Shown here: piece after piece, positions 15,530 through 24,148 of the stretch
Layout of the letters: every line of letters begins with the position of its first letter
Position numbering within the stretch: the stretch's first letter is position 1
Origin: Muribaculaceae bacterium
Lineage (GTDB): Bacteria; Bacteroidota; Bacteroidia; Bacteroidales; Muribaculaceae
Assembly: GCA_017477555.1 (NCBI GenBank)
Contig: JAFUVK010000008.1
Span: 1 to 45,604 of the forward strand
DNA: 45,604 bases
Reading direction: 5' to 3'
The notes under the pieces: model-generated
What the model was told of the DNA's origin: nothing
Seen by the model: only the letters and a program-made list of their open reading frames with translations
Database searches by the model: none
Made by a program: the position numbers and the translations under genes

Positions 15530-16432
15530 ATGAAGAAGTTACTACTAACTTTGGCCATGTGTGCAGCGTTTAGCGGTTTTGCCCAAGTGGTCAATGTCGC
15601 CGGCATCGAGCAGGTGACTATGCCCGAGGGAGTGGTGAGCCAAGTGGCAGCCATCAGCCCTAACGGCGACTACTTGCTGCTGTCGTCCGACAGCAACCAG
15701 GGTTTGACCAAGCTGGACCTGGCCACCGGCGAGCGCACGGTCATCACCGACGCTCAGGGTGCGGGCTACAATGTTCGCATCAGCAAAGATGGCAATAGCA
15801 TTGTCTATCGCCAGACTTCGACCAATGCCAAGCGCATGCGCCAGGTGGCTGTCGCCAGCCACAATCTGGCCACGGGAGCCACACAGCAGCTGGTCAAGGC
15901 CACACGTCACCTTCAGGGCGTGCAGGTCAATGGCAACACCGCCACCACGGTGACCAAGGGTAAGGCTAGCGCACGCGCACTAGATGGCGGAAAGGCTACC
16001 AAAGAAAACATGGTCTACACCACTCAGAACTACCAGCTCATGGTCTCTGTGGCAGGCAAGGTGCGTCAGCTCTCACCACTGGGAGCCGACAAGCGCTATC
16101 TTTGGGCTTCGCTGTCGCCCAACGGACAGAAGGCTCTCTTCTTCGTCGCTGGCGATGCAGCCTATGTGTGCAACCTCGACGGTACGGAGATGAACAAGCT
16201 GGGCATGCTCCATGCACCCAAGTGGCTCAACGACAACATCGTCGTGGGCATGAACGACAAGGACAACGGCGAGGTCTACATCAGCAGCGAGATTGTGGCC
16301 GTGAACTTGCAAGGCGAGCGTCAAGTGCTCACCGGCAACGATGTGATTGCCATGTATCCGCAGTGCGGTGGCGACAAGATTGCTTTCTCGACCCCAACGG
16401 GCGAGGCTTATATTATTAACCTGACTAAATGA
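15530..16432 (+). CDS. secreted PD40/TolB-like beta-propeller protein
   Basis: A 300-residue exported protein of unknown function. Signal peptide MKKLLLTLAMCAAFSGFAQ. The body has repeated blade-like segments of the form AISPNGDYLLLSSDSNQGLTKLD, VRISKDGNSIVYRQ and ASLSPNGQKALFFVAGD, each followed by a polar turn and a strand, as in TolB/PD40 propellers; about five or six blades fit the length. No catalytic domain is seen. Its TGA overlaps an ATG of the amidase gene, so the two are probably made together and the propeller protein may bind the amidase or the wall. No specific family name can be given. Confidence 0.65.
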   Translation: MKKLLLTLAMCAAFSGFAQVVNVAGIEQVTMPEGVVSQVAAISPNGDYLLLSSDSNQGLTKLDLATGERTVITDAQGAGYNVRISKDGNSIVYRQTSTNAKRMRQVAVASHNLATGATQQLVKATRHLQGVQVNGNTATTVTKGKASARALDGGKATKENMVYTTQNYQLMVSVAGKVRQLSPLGADKRYLWASLSPNGQKALFFVAGDAAYVCNLDGTEMNKLGMLHAPKWLNDNIVVGMNDKDNGEVYISSEIVAVNLQGERQVLTGNDVIAMYPQCGGDKIAFSTPTGEAYIINLTK

Positions 16433-16440
16433 TGACGGCT

Positions 16441-19400
16441 ATGAAAAAGATCTTATTACTTGCAGCAGCCGCTATCATGGCGGCGGGAGCAATGCAGGCG
16501 CAGAACGCCGAAGAGCTCCGCATCTATCTCAACCCGGGACATGGCTCCTACGGACCCAACGACAGGCCCATGAGCACAGTCAACCACCCGGGCACCAAGG
16601 ACCTGGCCGACACCGACACACTGGGCTTCTATGAGGGGCGTGGCACGCTGCAGCGTGCATTCGGTATCGCCAAGTACCTCAAGAAGGTGGGTGTCAAGAG
16701 CGAGAACATCGTCTTCTCGCGTCTGGCCAACGGACCGTTCCCCTATGTGGCCGGTGATCCGGATGCCGAGATGTATAACCGACCATTGGCCGAAATCTGC
16801 GAGGAGGTCGAGGCCGGTAACTTCGACATGTTCCTCAGCGACCACTCCAACGCCAATGTCGATGGCGACATGGTCAACTACCCGCTGGCACTCTACCGTG
16901 GCTATGACCAGGGAGTGACCGGCGAGGCAGGCTATACCGGCGAGGCAGTGGCCGGAAGCCGGGCCATGGCCGAGGCTGTGTGGGACACACACTACATGGA
17001 CGAGCTCGACCCGCAGAGCTACTACTCGCGCACCAACAAGAATCTGCGTGGCGACATCAGCTTCTACGGCAGCTACTCGACCTCCACACGCAGCAACGGC
17101 AACAAGTACAGTGGCTACCTGGGAGTGCTCAAGCATGGCGTGCCGGGATTCCTCTTCGAGGCGTTCTTCCACACCTATCAGCCATCGCGTCACCGCGCGC
17201 TCAACTTCGACTACGACCAGCAGGAAGGACGGCGTGAGGCACGTGGCATCGCGCGCTACTTCGGACTGCAAGGGCTCACCACCGGCGATATCATGGGACA
17301 TGTGCGCGACTTGCACGAGAAGTTCTCGCACACCTACTACAAGCCCATGGCCAACACCGACGATGCTCTGCTGCCGCTCAACGGCGCGGTGGTCACACTC
17401 TACCGCGGCAACGAGGTGGTGGCAAACTACACCGTCGATAACGAGTACAACGGCATCTTTGTCTTCGAGGACCTGGAACCGGGAGAATACACCGTCGGTG
17501 CAACACTCGACGGCTACAAGGTCATGGACGAGCAGGTCACCGTCAACGTCACGGCCGACCAGACGTCGTATGCCAAGATCTATCTCGAGAACGAGGCCTA
17601 CGAACCTCCCACCGAGGTCTATGAGAACTATCCCGATCCCGTGCAGCCGGGCTACCTGAAGCTGGCCAGCGAGTTCGTGTTCGAACAGTCGGCTGGAGCA
17701 CTCGACCTGGCAGGCACTATCAAGGATGCCGTGCAAATCGGCGACTCGACCATCGTGCTCACCAACGACGGTAAGGTGCCACACCTCTACCTGCTCAAGA
17801 CCAGCACCAAGGAGATGGTCAAGGAGCTGAGCACCGAGGGACTCTACACCGAGGACAGCCCGGGATTCTTCAGCCCGCTCAACGCCATCAGCCGCACAGC
17901 CGACAACAAGCTCGTGGGTGTGTCGCTCACCGAGAACCAGTACAACGCCGATTATGTGGCCGACGGCTACACACGTGGCACGGCACGCGTCTACATCTGG
18001 AACGACTTCGATGCAGCACCGGCACTGTTTGCCTCGACCACCAACTCGGGCAACTACTACAATGCCAACGTCGGACACTCCATTCTGGTCAACGGACCGT
18101 CGACCGGTGAGTGTGAGGTCATCCTCACGGCCATGACCACTGGCTCTACCTGCAACATCCGACTGGTGCACATCGGCATGGTCGATGGGGAGCAGACGGG
18201 AGTGTTCTACGACAACCTCTACAGCGACGGCTTCGTCGGCAAGCAGGATGCTTACGGCGAGGAGCTGCGTCTGGCTGTATCGCCCAATGGCGACGACAAG
18301 ACCATCCTCGGTGGCATGGGTGTCATCAGTGAGTTTGTCACACCCACGTCCAATGCCGGACGGCCGTCCGACATCAAGAAGCTCAGCAGCGAGTTCGGTG
18401 CCACGGGCGTGGGATTCCAGTGCTTCAAGTATGCCGGCCACAGCCTGCTCGTCACACCCTATGCCGTCGATGGCACTGTCAAGGGTGTCAAGATTCTGGA
18501 CATCACCGGAGGCATCGACCAGGCCAAGCTCATCAAGACGGTCAACACCGACCTCAGTGAGGTTGCTGGAGCACCGCGCAAGGCCACACACCACGATCCC
18601 ATCCTCAACGGGCTGACCGAGAATATCGCCACGGCACTGGTCGATGGCGAGGACATCCAGGCGGCTCTCGTCGGTGGCAGTGGCATCAATCTGTTCACCA
18701 CCAAGGGCGTCGACCAGCCGGTGGTCAAGGGCATCTATGCCTATGGCCTCGACAAGGTGGAGAATGGCGATGAGTTTACATTCACCTTCAGTGCCAACGA
18801 CGATGCGGTGAGCGGTGCTATCATCTTCACCGACCGCGAGACGGGCGAGGTGCTCGGAGAGTGGCCGCTGACCGATGTGGTCGAGGGCGAGAACACCGTC
18901 ACACTGACCAAGGACCAGATCCCCGGCGAGGAGGGAACGGTCATTGACTGGGCGGTGAATCTGGTGGGTAACAACATCCCCACTTACGGGCTCATCAACA
19001 ACCCCGATGACTTCTACTATACCTACACGTTCAACACCGTTGACAAGAACCCCGAGAGTCCTTACTTCGGACGCATCTATGTCGGACATCGCCCCGGTAC
19101 GGCCAGTGCCGACAACGGTCTGTGGATCTACAACCCCGACTATACGCGCGTCAACGATGCCGTCATCAACAACCGTGCCGACGGCAACACGTTCCGTAGC
19201 AACTACCGCCTGGCCATCGACCCCGAGGGCAAGGTCTACATGCCCGACTGGGGAGACCCCACTTCGGGAATCTATGTCTTTGACCCGGCCAACCAGGAAG
19301 CCGGTTTCAAGCCATTCTTCGCCAACGAGGACGGCTCGCTGCTCAGCCGCGACGGCGACGGTCTGCTGACCAACGCCGAGGGCGTGGCTGTGGGTGGCTC

Positions 19401-20220
19401 GTCGCCCGGACTCCACATCGTGGGCACCGGGGCCGACACCAAGATGTTTGTTTACAACGAGGACATCGTGGTCAACGGCTCTGGCAACAACGTCAGTGTC
19501 TACAACATCGGCAACGAGGATGGTACGCTGGCCAGCTACTGGAACCAGGCTCCCGATGTGACCTATGCCGTCGGAGCCTATGAGGCCAATGGCAATGGCA
19601 ACGTCTGGGGACGACCCGACGGCAGCTGCTGGGTGGCACAGTATCGCGGCGCTGGCAACAACGCACGCGGGGTGCCGTCGCTGCTGTTTGTCGATCCCGA
19701 GGGCAACATCACCTACAACTCGGGTGCCGACGCCGACTTCGCCGCTACCTACATGAACGGGTCGGCACAGTCGGGATTTGCCATGAGCGACGATGAGACC
19801 ATGTTTGTCATCAACGACGGCAACGGAACGCTGCAGTTCTACGACCTGCAGTTCGACGGATACACACCCGTGTTTACGCCCAAGTTCTCGTTCAAGGCTA
19901 CAGAGGCGCTACGCAACGGAAACACCATCTATCAGATGAACTTCGACTATGCCGGCAACCTCATCTGCTCGGGAGCCAAGGTCGCAATCTACACGATTCC
20001 TACCGAGGACAACCAGGCCACTACACCGGCACGCAAGGAGCTCTTCATCATCAAGTCGAACCAGACGGGTGTAGAGGGCATCGATGCGCAGAAGACGGTC
20101 AAGAACGTGCGCTACTACAATGTGGCGGGCATGCAGAGCGACAGTCCGTTCCAGGGCGTGAACATCGTGGTCACCACCTACGACGACGGAACGCAACGCA
20201 CCACCAAGGTCGTCCGCTAA
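16441..20220 (+). CDS. giant secreted N-acetylmuramoyl-L-alanine amidase
   Basis: A 1259-residue protein. Signal peptide MKKILLLAAAAIMAAGAMQA. Residues 25-275 are an Amidase_3 domain: zinc ligands in N-P-G-H34, E65 (Y-E-G-R-G) and S-D-H135-S-N-A-N, with catalytic E240 (F-L-F-E-A-F). Such enzymes cut between MurNAc and the stem peptide. Residues 340-375 form a small carboxypeptidase-regulatory-like beta domain (GIFVFEDLEPGEYTVGATLDGY). Residues 400-1190 are beta-rich propeller-like repeats of unknown role. The end (VRYYNVAGMQSDSPFQGVNIVV) resembles C-terminal domains seen on Bacteroidales secreted proteins. In-frame ATGs at 16429 and 16432 also exist; 16441 gives a normal signal peptide. It overlaps or abuts the upstream propeller gene. 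Confidence 0.82.
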   Translation: MKKILLLAAAAIMAAGAMQAQNAEELRIYLNPGHGSYGPNDRPMSTVNHPGTKDLADTDTLGFYEGRGTLQRAFGIAKYLKKVGVKSENIVFSRLANGPFPYVAGDPDAEMYNRPLAEICEEVEAGNFDMFLSDHSNANVDGDMVNYPLALYRGYDQGVTGEAGYTGEAVAGSRAMAEAVWDTHYMDELDPQSYYSRTNKNLRGDISFYGSYSTSTRSNGNKYSGYLGVLKHGVPGFLFEAFFHTYQPSRHRALNFDYDQQEGRREARGIARYFGLQGLTTGDIMGHVRDLHEKFSHTYYKPMANTDDALLPLNGAVVTLYRGNEVVANYTVDNEYNGIFVFEDLEPGEYTVGATLDGYKVMDEQVTVNVTADQTSYAKIYLENEAYEPPTEVYENYPDPVQPGYLKLASEFVFEQSAGALDLAGTIKDAVQIGDSTIVLTNDGKVPHLYLLKTSTKEMVKELSTEGLYTEDSPGFFSPLNAISRTADNKLVGVSLTENQYNADYVADGYTRGTARVYIWNDFDAAPALFASTTNSGNYYNANVGHSILVNGPSTGECEVILTAMTTGSTCNIRLVHIGMVDGEQTGVFYDNLYSDGFVGKQDAYGEELRLAVSPNGDDKTILGGMGVISEFVTPTSNAGRPSDIKKLSSEFGATGVGFQCFKYAGHSLLVTPYAVDGTVKGVKILDITGGIDQAKLIKTVNTDLSEVAGAPRKATHHDPILNGLTENIATALVDGEDIQAALVGGSGINLFTTKGVDQPVVKGIYAYGLDKVENGDEFTFTFSANDDAVSGAIIFTDRETGEVLGEWPLTDVVEGENTVTLTKDQIPGEEGTVIDWAVNLVGNNIPTYGLINNPDDFYYTYTFNTVDKNPESPYFGRIYVGHRPGTASADNGLWIYNPDYTRVNDAVINNRADGNTFRSNYRLAIDPEGKVYMPDWGDPTSGIYVFDPANQEAGFKPFFANEDGSLLSRDGDGLLTNAEGVAVGGSSPGLHIVGTGADTKMFVYNEDIVVNGSGNNVSVYNIGNEDGTLASYWNQAPDVTYAVGAYEANGNGNVWGRPDGSCWVAQYRGAGNNARGVPSLLFVDPEGNITYNSGADADFAATYMNGSAQSGFAMSDDETMFVINDGNGTLQFYDLQFDGYTPVFTPKFSFKATEALRNGNTIYQMNFDYAGNLICSGAKVAIYTIPTEDNQATTPARKELFIIKSNQTGVEGIDAQKTVKNVRYYNVAGMQSDSPFQGVNIVVTTYDDGTQRTTKVVR

Positions 20221-20245
20221 TCACTAGTCGATAGTAGACTCTTTT

Positions 20246-20274
20246 ACCGCCCGGCCAGATGGCCGGGCGGTTTT
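20246..20274 (+). terminator. Rho-independent terminator after the amidase
   Basis: An 11-bp perfect GC-rich stem (20246-20256 with 20261-20271) with loop AGAT, followed by TTTTC. It ends the propeller-protein/amidase unit. Confidence 0.85.
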
Positions 20275-20350
20275 CGTGCCCCCACATCAGTAATGAGGTC
20301 GCAGCCGCCATTTCTTATTTCTTAATTCTTAATTAATAAAATAATTGTCG

Positions 20351-20358
20351 TACCTTTG
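20351..20358 (+). promoter_or_regulatory. -7 box of the deoxynucleoside kinase genes
   Basis: TACCTTTG, 21 bp before the ATG at 20380. No TTG lies at the ideal -33 distance; the upstream DNA is repeated TTCTTAATT. Confidence 0.5.
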
Positions 20359-20379
20359 TGGTCTCATAACTGACAACGC

Positions 20380-21012
20380 ATGCACATAGCCATAGCCGGA
20401 AACATAGGCAGCGGCAAGTCGACCCTAACCAGGTTGCTGGCCAAACACTACGGGTGGACTCCGCGGTTCGAGACCGTGGACCACAACCCATATCTCGAGG
20501 ACTACTACCACGACATACACCGATGGTCGTTCAACCTCGAGGTGTTTTTCCTCAAGGAAAGATTTAGAGACTTACTCGCCATCAATCAGTCGGAAGATAC
20601 CATCATACAGGATCGCTCGATTTTTGAGGGCGTGTATGTATTCATGGCCAACAACAAGGCCATGGGAAACCTCAGCGACCGAGACTACAACACCTACATG
20701 GAGCTGTTCGAGCAGATGCTTTCGGTGGTAAAGATGCCCGACCTGATGATCTACCTCAGGGCATCGGTGGCCCACCTGGTGGGAAACATACAGAAGCGCG
20801 GACGTGACTACGAGCAGACCATGCAGCTCGAGTATCTCGAGAACCTCAATCGCCGATACGAGGACTTCATCACTCACCAGTACCATGGCCGTGTGATGAT
20901 TGTTGAGAAAGATACGCTCGACTTTGAAAACAGGCCCGAAGACTTGGCCAAGGTCACCGACCGCATCGACCGACTACTCTTCGGACTCTTCCCAGACACG
21001 CCTGGACTTTAG
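20380..21012 (+). CDS. deoxynucleoside kinase (copy 1)
   Basis: A 210-residue kinase of the dCK/dGK/TK2-like deoxynucleoside kinase family, which transfers phosphate from ATP to deoxynucleosides for salvage. P-loop G7-N-I-G-S-G-K-S-T15, the substrate-side E-x-V around residue 31, D78-R-S, and the lid segment Q-K-R-G-R-D-Y-E-Q. Length is normal for bacterial members. A closely similar kinase follows 84 bp downstream. In other bacteria paired kinases of this type divide the purine substrates (deoxyadenosine and deoxyguanosine), but which copy does which cannot be told from sequence alone. Confidence 0.88.
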   Translation: MHIAIAGNIGSGKSTLTRLLAKHYGWTPRFETVDHNPYLEDYYHDIHRWSFNLEVFFLKERFRDLLAINQSEDTIIQDRSIFEGVYVFMANNKAMGNLSDRDYNTYMELFEQMLSVVKMPDLMIYLRASVAHLVGNIQKRGRDYEQTMQLEYLENLNRRYEDFITHQYHGRVMIVEKDTLDFENRPEDLAKVTDRIDRLLFGLFPDTPGL

Positions 21013-21089
21013 GCTTTAGTTTTTAGACGTTAGACTTTAGTCGAGGCAGTAACGAACAACTAGCAACAAACAACTATAAACTATAAACT
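21006..21089. repeat. two 7-nt tandem arrays between the kinase genes
   Basis: Bases 21006-21040 are five units ending in TTAG (ACTTTAG, GCTTTAG, TTTTTAG, ACGTTAG, ACTTTAG); the first contains the last codons and stop of the upstream gene. Bases 21055-21089 are five more (AACAACT, AGCAACA, AACAACT, ATAAACT, ATAAACT), ending 7 bp before the next ATG. Confidence 0.75.
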
Positions 21090-21096
21090 GACAAAG

Positions 21097-21726
21097 ATGC
21101 ACATCGCAGTAGCAGGAAACATAGGATGTGGAAAGACCACACTAACACGCATGCTTGCGCAGCGTTATGGATGGACACCGCGTTACGAGTCGGTGGCCGA
21201 CAATCCCTATCTGGCCGACTTCTATGCCGACATGAAGCGCTGGTCGTTCAACTTGCAGATCTACTTCCTCAACCGCCGTTTCAAGGAGGTGGTAGAGATA
21301 TCCAAGAGCCAAGAGTTCATCATTCAGGACCGCACTATCTTCGAGGATGCGTGCATCTTTGCACCCAACCTGCACGACCAGAGCATGATGAGCGACCCTG
21401 ACTTCGACAATTACCGCGACTTGTTCGACCTGATGATGTCGCTAGTCAAGTTGCCCGACCTCATGATTTACATACGCTCGAGCATATCGACACTGGTGGC
21501 GCAAATCCAGAAGCGTGGACGAGAGTATGAGCAGACCATGCGACTCGACTACCTGCAGGGGCTGGAACGGCGCTACGAACAGTGGATTGCCGACTATCAG
21601 GGACAGCTGCTCATCATCGATGGCGACAACTGCAAGTTTGGCGACAACCCTGAGCACTTCGCGCAGGTCACCGACCGCATCGACACCATGCTCTACGGCC
21701 TCTTCCCCATGTTCGACAACCACTGA
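21097..21726 (+). CDS. deoxynucleoside kinase (copy 2)
   Basis: A 209-residue paralog of the preceding kinase, aligned over its whole length. P-loop G7-N-I-G-C-G-K-T-T15, D78-R-T (Thr in place of Ser), and lid Q-K-R-G-R-E-Y-E-Q. Differences cluster at residues 29-75 and 85-100, which line the nucleoside pocket in this family, fitting a different substrate preference. It lies on the same strand and probably on the same transcript, as no separate promoter box is visible in the 84-bp gap, which is filled by two 7-nt arrays. Confidence 0.88.
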   Translation: MHIAVAGNIGCGKTTLTRMLAQRYGWTPRYESVADNPYLADFYADMKRWSFNLQIYFLNRRFKEVVEISKSQEFIIQDRTIFEDACIFAPNLHDQSMMSDPDFDNYRDLFDLMMSLVKLPDLMIYIRSSISTLVAQIQKRGREYEQTMRLDYLQGLERRYEQWIADYQGQLLIIDGDNCKFGDNPEHFAQVTDRIDTMLYGLFPMFDNH

Positions 21727-22058
21727 TTCCCCTGTCAGAGAGGTGGCAGCAGTAGGGGGCAGAGAGGTGGCAGTTCCCCTCCCTCTCCCCTGCACGGGAG
21801 AGGGACTTGCAGCCTGGCTGCCTCCCCTCGCCGGGGGAGTAGCTCCCCTCCTAAGCTAGGAGGGGTTGGGGGTGGTATGGCAAGCGCACACTCTGCCAGC
21901 CCAGGAGCGACAAGGCAATTCTCCTCTCCTTCTTCTGCGATTTTGTAGAGTCTATCGTCACAAACGCACTGGGTTTCGCAATATTTTCGGTTTTTGGCCT
22001 GTCAATAAAATTAAAATTTGTACTTTTGCAGCCACAAATAATATCACTACAATAGACA
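21727..22058. other. 332-bp gap with C/G-rich palindromes
   Basis: No coding frame is supported. It holds a 14-bp direct repeat (CAGAGAGGTGGCAG twice, starting near 21739 and 21761), hairpins 21781-21804 (CCCTCTCCC with GGGAGAGGG) and 21845-21865 (CCCCTCCTA with TAGGAGGGG), the latter followed by TTGGGGGTGG, then A+T-rich promoter DNA. The hairpins belong to the palindrome family listed elsewhere in the window. Confidence 0.65.
22021..22029 (+). promoter_or_regulatory. -7 box of the beta-barrel gene
   Basis: TACTTTTGC, 29 bp before ATG 22059. The nearest strong TTG (21994-21996) is 24 bp upstream, longer than ideal. Confidence 0.55.
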
Positions 22059-22628
22059 ATGAAAAAGATATTGATTACGCTTCTGGTGGCCATTGCCGCA
22101 TGGACAGGCGCCACGGCCGCCGACAACATCGACAAGGAGATTGTGCTGGGCATGAATGTGGCCAGCTACAACGGACCGTCGTTCAGTTCGCGCATCGGCT
22201 TCCATGCAGGTGTGCGCTTCACCCTGGGGCTGCCTCGCGTCACGCAGGGACTATACGTCAACGCCGCAGCCATGCTCTCGCTGCGTGGCGGCAGTGCCGA
22301 CAGTGTCACCTTCAACCCCTTCTATCTCGACATCCCCGTGCATCTGGGCTACCGATATGCCATCAACAATGGTGTGGCCATCTTCGGTGAGGCAGGACCC
22401 TATGTGGGAGTCGGACTCTTTGGCACTACTTATGGCAAGAGCATGTTCAGCGACGAGGTCGGCCTTCGCCGCTTCGACATGGGCCTGGGACTGCGGGCCG
22501 GCGTCGAGTTCCGTCGCAAGCTGGTCACGTCCATGGGCTATGACTTCGGGCTGACCAATGTGGCCAGCGAGGAAGGCATCAAGCTCAAGAACCACAACTA
22601 CTACATCTCGCTCGGCTACAAGTTCTGA
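22059..22628 (+). CDS. small outer-membrane beta-barrel protein
   Basis: A 189-residue exported protein: signal peptide MKKILITLLVAIAAWTGATA, then alternating hydrophobic/polar strands such as FHAGVRFTLGL, FYLDIPVHLGYRYAI and MGLGLRAGVEF, ending in NYYISLGYKF, the aromatic-terminated last strand typical of outer-membrane barrels recognised by the BAM complex. Eight strands fit the length. It matches the general porin-family/OmpA-like barrel annotation common in Bacteroidales; a transported or bound ligand cannot be named. Single gene with its own promoter and 3' hairpin. Confidence 0.8.
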   Translation: MKKILITLLVAIAAWTGATAADNIDKEIVLGMNVASYNGPSFSSRIGFHAGVRFTLGLPRVTQGLYVNAAAMLSLRGGSADSVTFNPFYLDIPVHLGYRYAINNGVAIFGEAGPYVGVGLFGTTYGKSMFSDEVGLRRFDMGLGLRAGVEFRRKLVTSMGYDFGLTNVASEEGIKLKNHNYYISLGYKF

Positions 22629-22650
22629 TGCCCATACATCATAGCGATGA

Positions 22651-22679
22651 CCGCCGTCCTGCACCATGCAGGGCGGCGG
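22651..22679 (+). terminator. hairpin after the beta-barrel gene
   Basis: A 13-bp stem (22651-22663 with 22667-22679, one G-T pair) and a 3-nt loop CCA, followed by CCATTGTTGTG. It is a very stable structure 22 bp after the stop, with a poor T-run. Confidence 0.6.
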
Positions 22680-22870
22680 CCATTGTTGTGTGAGTCTCAC
22701 TCGCCGGGGGCACTCACCCAAAGGGGAGGGGTAGTGTAGCGTGGTAGCGGCGCGGCGTGCCGCGTAATCGGCCACCCTGCCAGGAAAGTAGGACGGAAGG
22801 ATTGTAGAACGAGAACATTGTTACGGCGGTGATCTCACCCTATGTCTTTTTCCCACGAATTGGATGAAAC

Positions 22871-22947
22871 CTTTTGTCCTTATGTTCTTATGTCTATTTT
22901 ACCGCAACCTGTGCAAATCTTTTGTCCTTATGTTCTTATGTCTATTT
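22871..22947. repeat. 29-bp exact direct repeat, 48-bp period
   Basis: The 29 bases at 22871-22899 recur at 22919-22947. Each copy begins CTTTTGTCC and contains TTATGTTC-TTATGTCT, an internal 8-nt period. The 19 bases between copies are unrelated. Located downstream of the asparaginase gene. Confidence 0.85.
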
Positions 22948-22975
22948 GGCACGCCATCTCGTAGGAAACAATAGC

Positions 22976-24001
22976 TCACAGCGTGACCTCGCCGCACAGT
23001 GCGCAGTTCAGGTAGTGCTTGACCTTATCGGCATCCAAGCCCATCCCGAACAGATACATCAGCTTGGTGATGGCCGCCTCGCTGGTGATGTCGTGTCCAC
23101 TCACGGCACCGGCGGCCGTGAGGCTGTTGCCCGTCTCGTAGAGCGTGCCGCGCACACCGCCGTCAACGCACTGCGTGACGTTGAGGATCACCACGCCACG
23201 GTCGCACGCCTGGCGAATCTCGTCGGTGAACCACCGCTCGCTCGGGCTGTTGCCCGCGCCATAGGTCTTGAGCACGATGCCCTTGATGCCGGGGGTGTGC
23301 AGCAGGTGGTGCAGCGTCTGTGCCGTCATGCCGGGGTTCAGCTCCAGGAACATCACGCCCGGGTCCATGTCGTAGCGCACCTTCAGCGGACGGTGCGACG
23401 GTGTGCGGTACAGGGCGGTGCGCCTGAACTCGATGCCCAGTCCCACCGTGGCCAGCGGTGGGTAGTTGTAGCTGTGGAAGGCGTTGAAGTTGTCGGCACT
23501 CATCTTGGTCGAGCGGTTGCCGCGCCACAGCGAGTTGTCAAACAGGATAGCCACCTCCTGCACCATCGGCGACCCGTCCTGGTCGGTGGCTGCGGCCACT
23601 TGCAGCGCGGTGATCAGGTTCTCCTCGCCATCGGTGCGCACCTCGCCTATGGGGAGCTGTGAGCCGGTGATAATCACAGGCTTGTGCAGGTTCTCGAGCA
23701 TGAAACTCAGTGCCGAGGCGGTGTAAGCCATCGTGTCGGTGCCATGTAGCACCACAAAGCCATCGTAGCCGTCGTAGTGCTCCTCGATGGCGCGGGCCAT
23801 GTCGCGCCAGTGGCCGGGGTTCATGTTGCTACTGTCGATGGGAGGGTCGAACTGGATGTTGTCGATCTCGTAGTCGAGCTTCTTGATTTTGGGCACGTTG
23901 TCAATCAGGTGTGTGAAGTCGAACGGCTGTAGGGCGTGGGTGGCAGGATTCTCAATCATGCCGATGGTTCCGCCAGTATAGATGATGAGTATGCGAGGCA
24001 C
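22976..24001 (-). CDS. ansA: type I L-asparaginase
   Basis: A 341-residue cytoplasmic asparaginase converting L-asparagine to aspartate and ammonia. The two signature segments are present: Y-T9-G-G-T-I-G near the N-terminus with the nucleophilic threonine, and L-H-G-T88-D89-T for the second. No signal peptide is seen, which supports type I rather than periplasmic type II. The start is a GTG at 24001; the next in-frame ATG falls after the first catalytic motif, so the GTG is well supported. The gap upstream carries a GC-rich motif and a 7-nt array. Confidence 0.92.
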   Translation of the reverse strand: MPRILIIYTGGTIGMIENPATHALQPFDFTHLIDNVPKIKKLDYEIDNIQFDPPIDSSNMNPGHWRDMARAIEEHYDGYDGFVVLHGTDTMAYTASALSFMLENLHKPVIITGSQLPIGEVRTDGEENLITALQVAAATDQDGSPMVQEVAILFDNSLWRGNRSTKMSADNFNAFHSYNYPPLATVGLGIEFRRTALYRTPSHRPLKVRYDMDPGVMFLELNPGMTAQTLHHLLHTPGIKGIVLKTYGAGNSPSERWFTDEIRQACDRGVVILNVTQCVDGGVRGTLYETGNSLTAAGAVSGHDITSEAAITKLMYLFGMGLDADKVKHYLNCALCGEVTL

Positions 24002-24010
24002 GGGGGTATG

Positions 24011-24045
24011 AGTTTTAAGTTAACAGTTAATAGTTAATAGTTGAT
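24011..24045. repeat. 5 x 7-nt tandem array (AGTTAAT)
   Basis: AGTTTTA, AGTTAAC, AGTTAAT, AGTTAAT, AGTTGAT, starting ten bases upstream of the asparaginase GTG start on the minus strand. Confidence 0.75.
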
Positions 24046-24084
24046 GGGTGGGGTGATGAGTTGCGAGTAACCACAGCGTAGTGA

Positions 24085-24106
24085 CGCGGCGTGCCGCGTG
24101 ATCGGC
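24085..24106. repeat. 22-bp GC-rich motif, second copy
   Basis: CGCGGCGTGCCGCGTGATCGGC differs by one base from 22751-22772. The core CGCGGC-GT-GCCGCG is palindromic. The bases before it (AGCGTAGTGA here, AGCGTGGTAGCGG there) are also related. Confidence 0.7.
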
Positions 24107-24148
24107 AACCTGGATACAACCAAGCTAATGGCTCTACTACCCTACTAC

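Larger units (their letters stand above)
22629..22975. other. 347-bp gap with hairpin, GC-rich motif and direct repeat
   Basis: No gene is supported. Besides the hairpin at 22651-22679 it contains a CCAAAGGGGAGGGG fragment (about 22718-22731), the 22-bp motif CGCGGCGTGCCGCGTAATCGGC at 22751-22772 (second copy at 24085-24106), and an exact 29-bp direct repeat at 22871-22899 and 22919-22947. Confidence 0.65.

Noticed and set aside
16456-19416. 986-codon open frame on the minus strand opposite the amidase gene
   Set aside because: It is a shadow of the amidase: the sense strand rarely uses codons that give antisense stops in G+C-rich DNA. The product has no signal peptide or recognisable motif, and the plus-strand protein has clear Amidase_3 residues.
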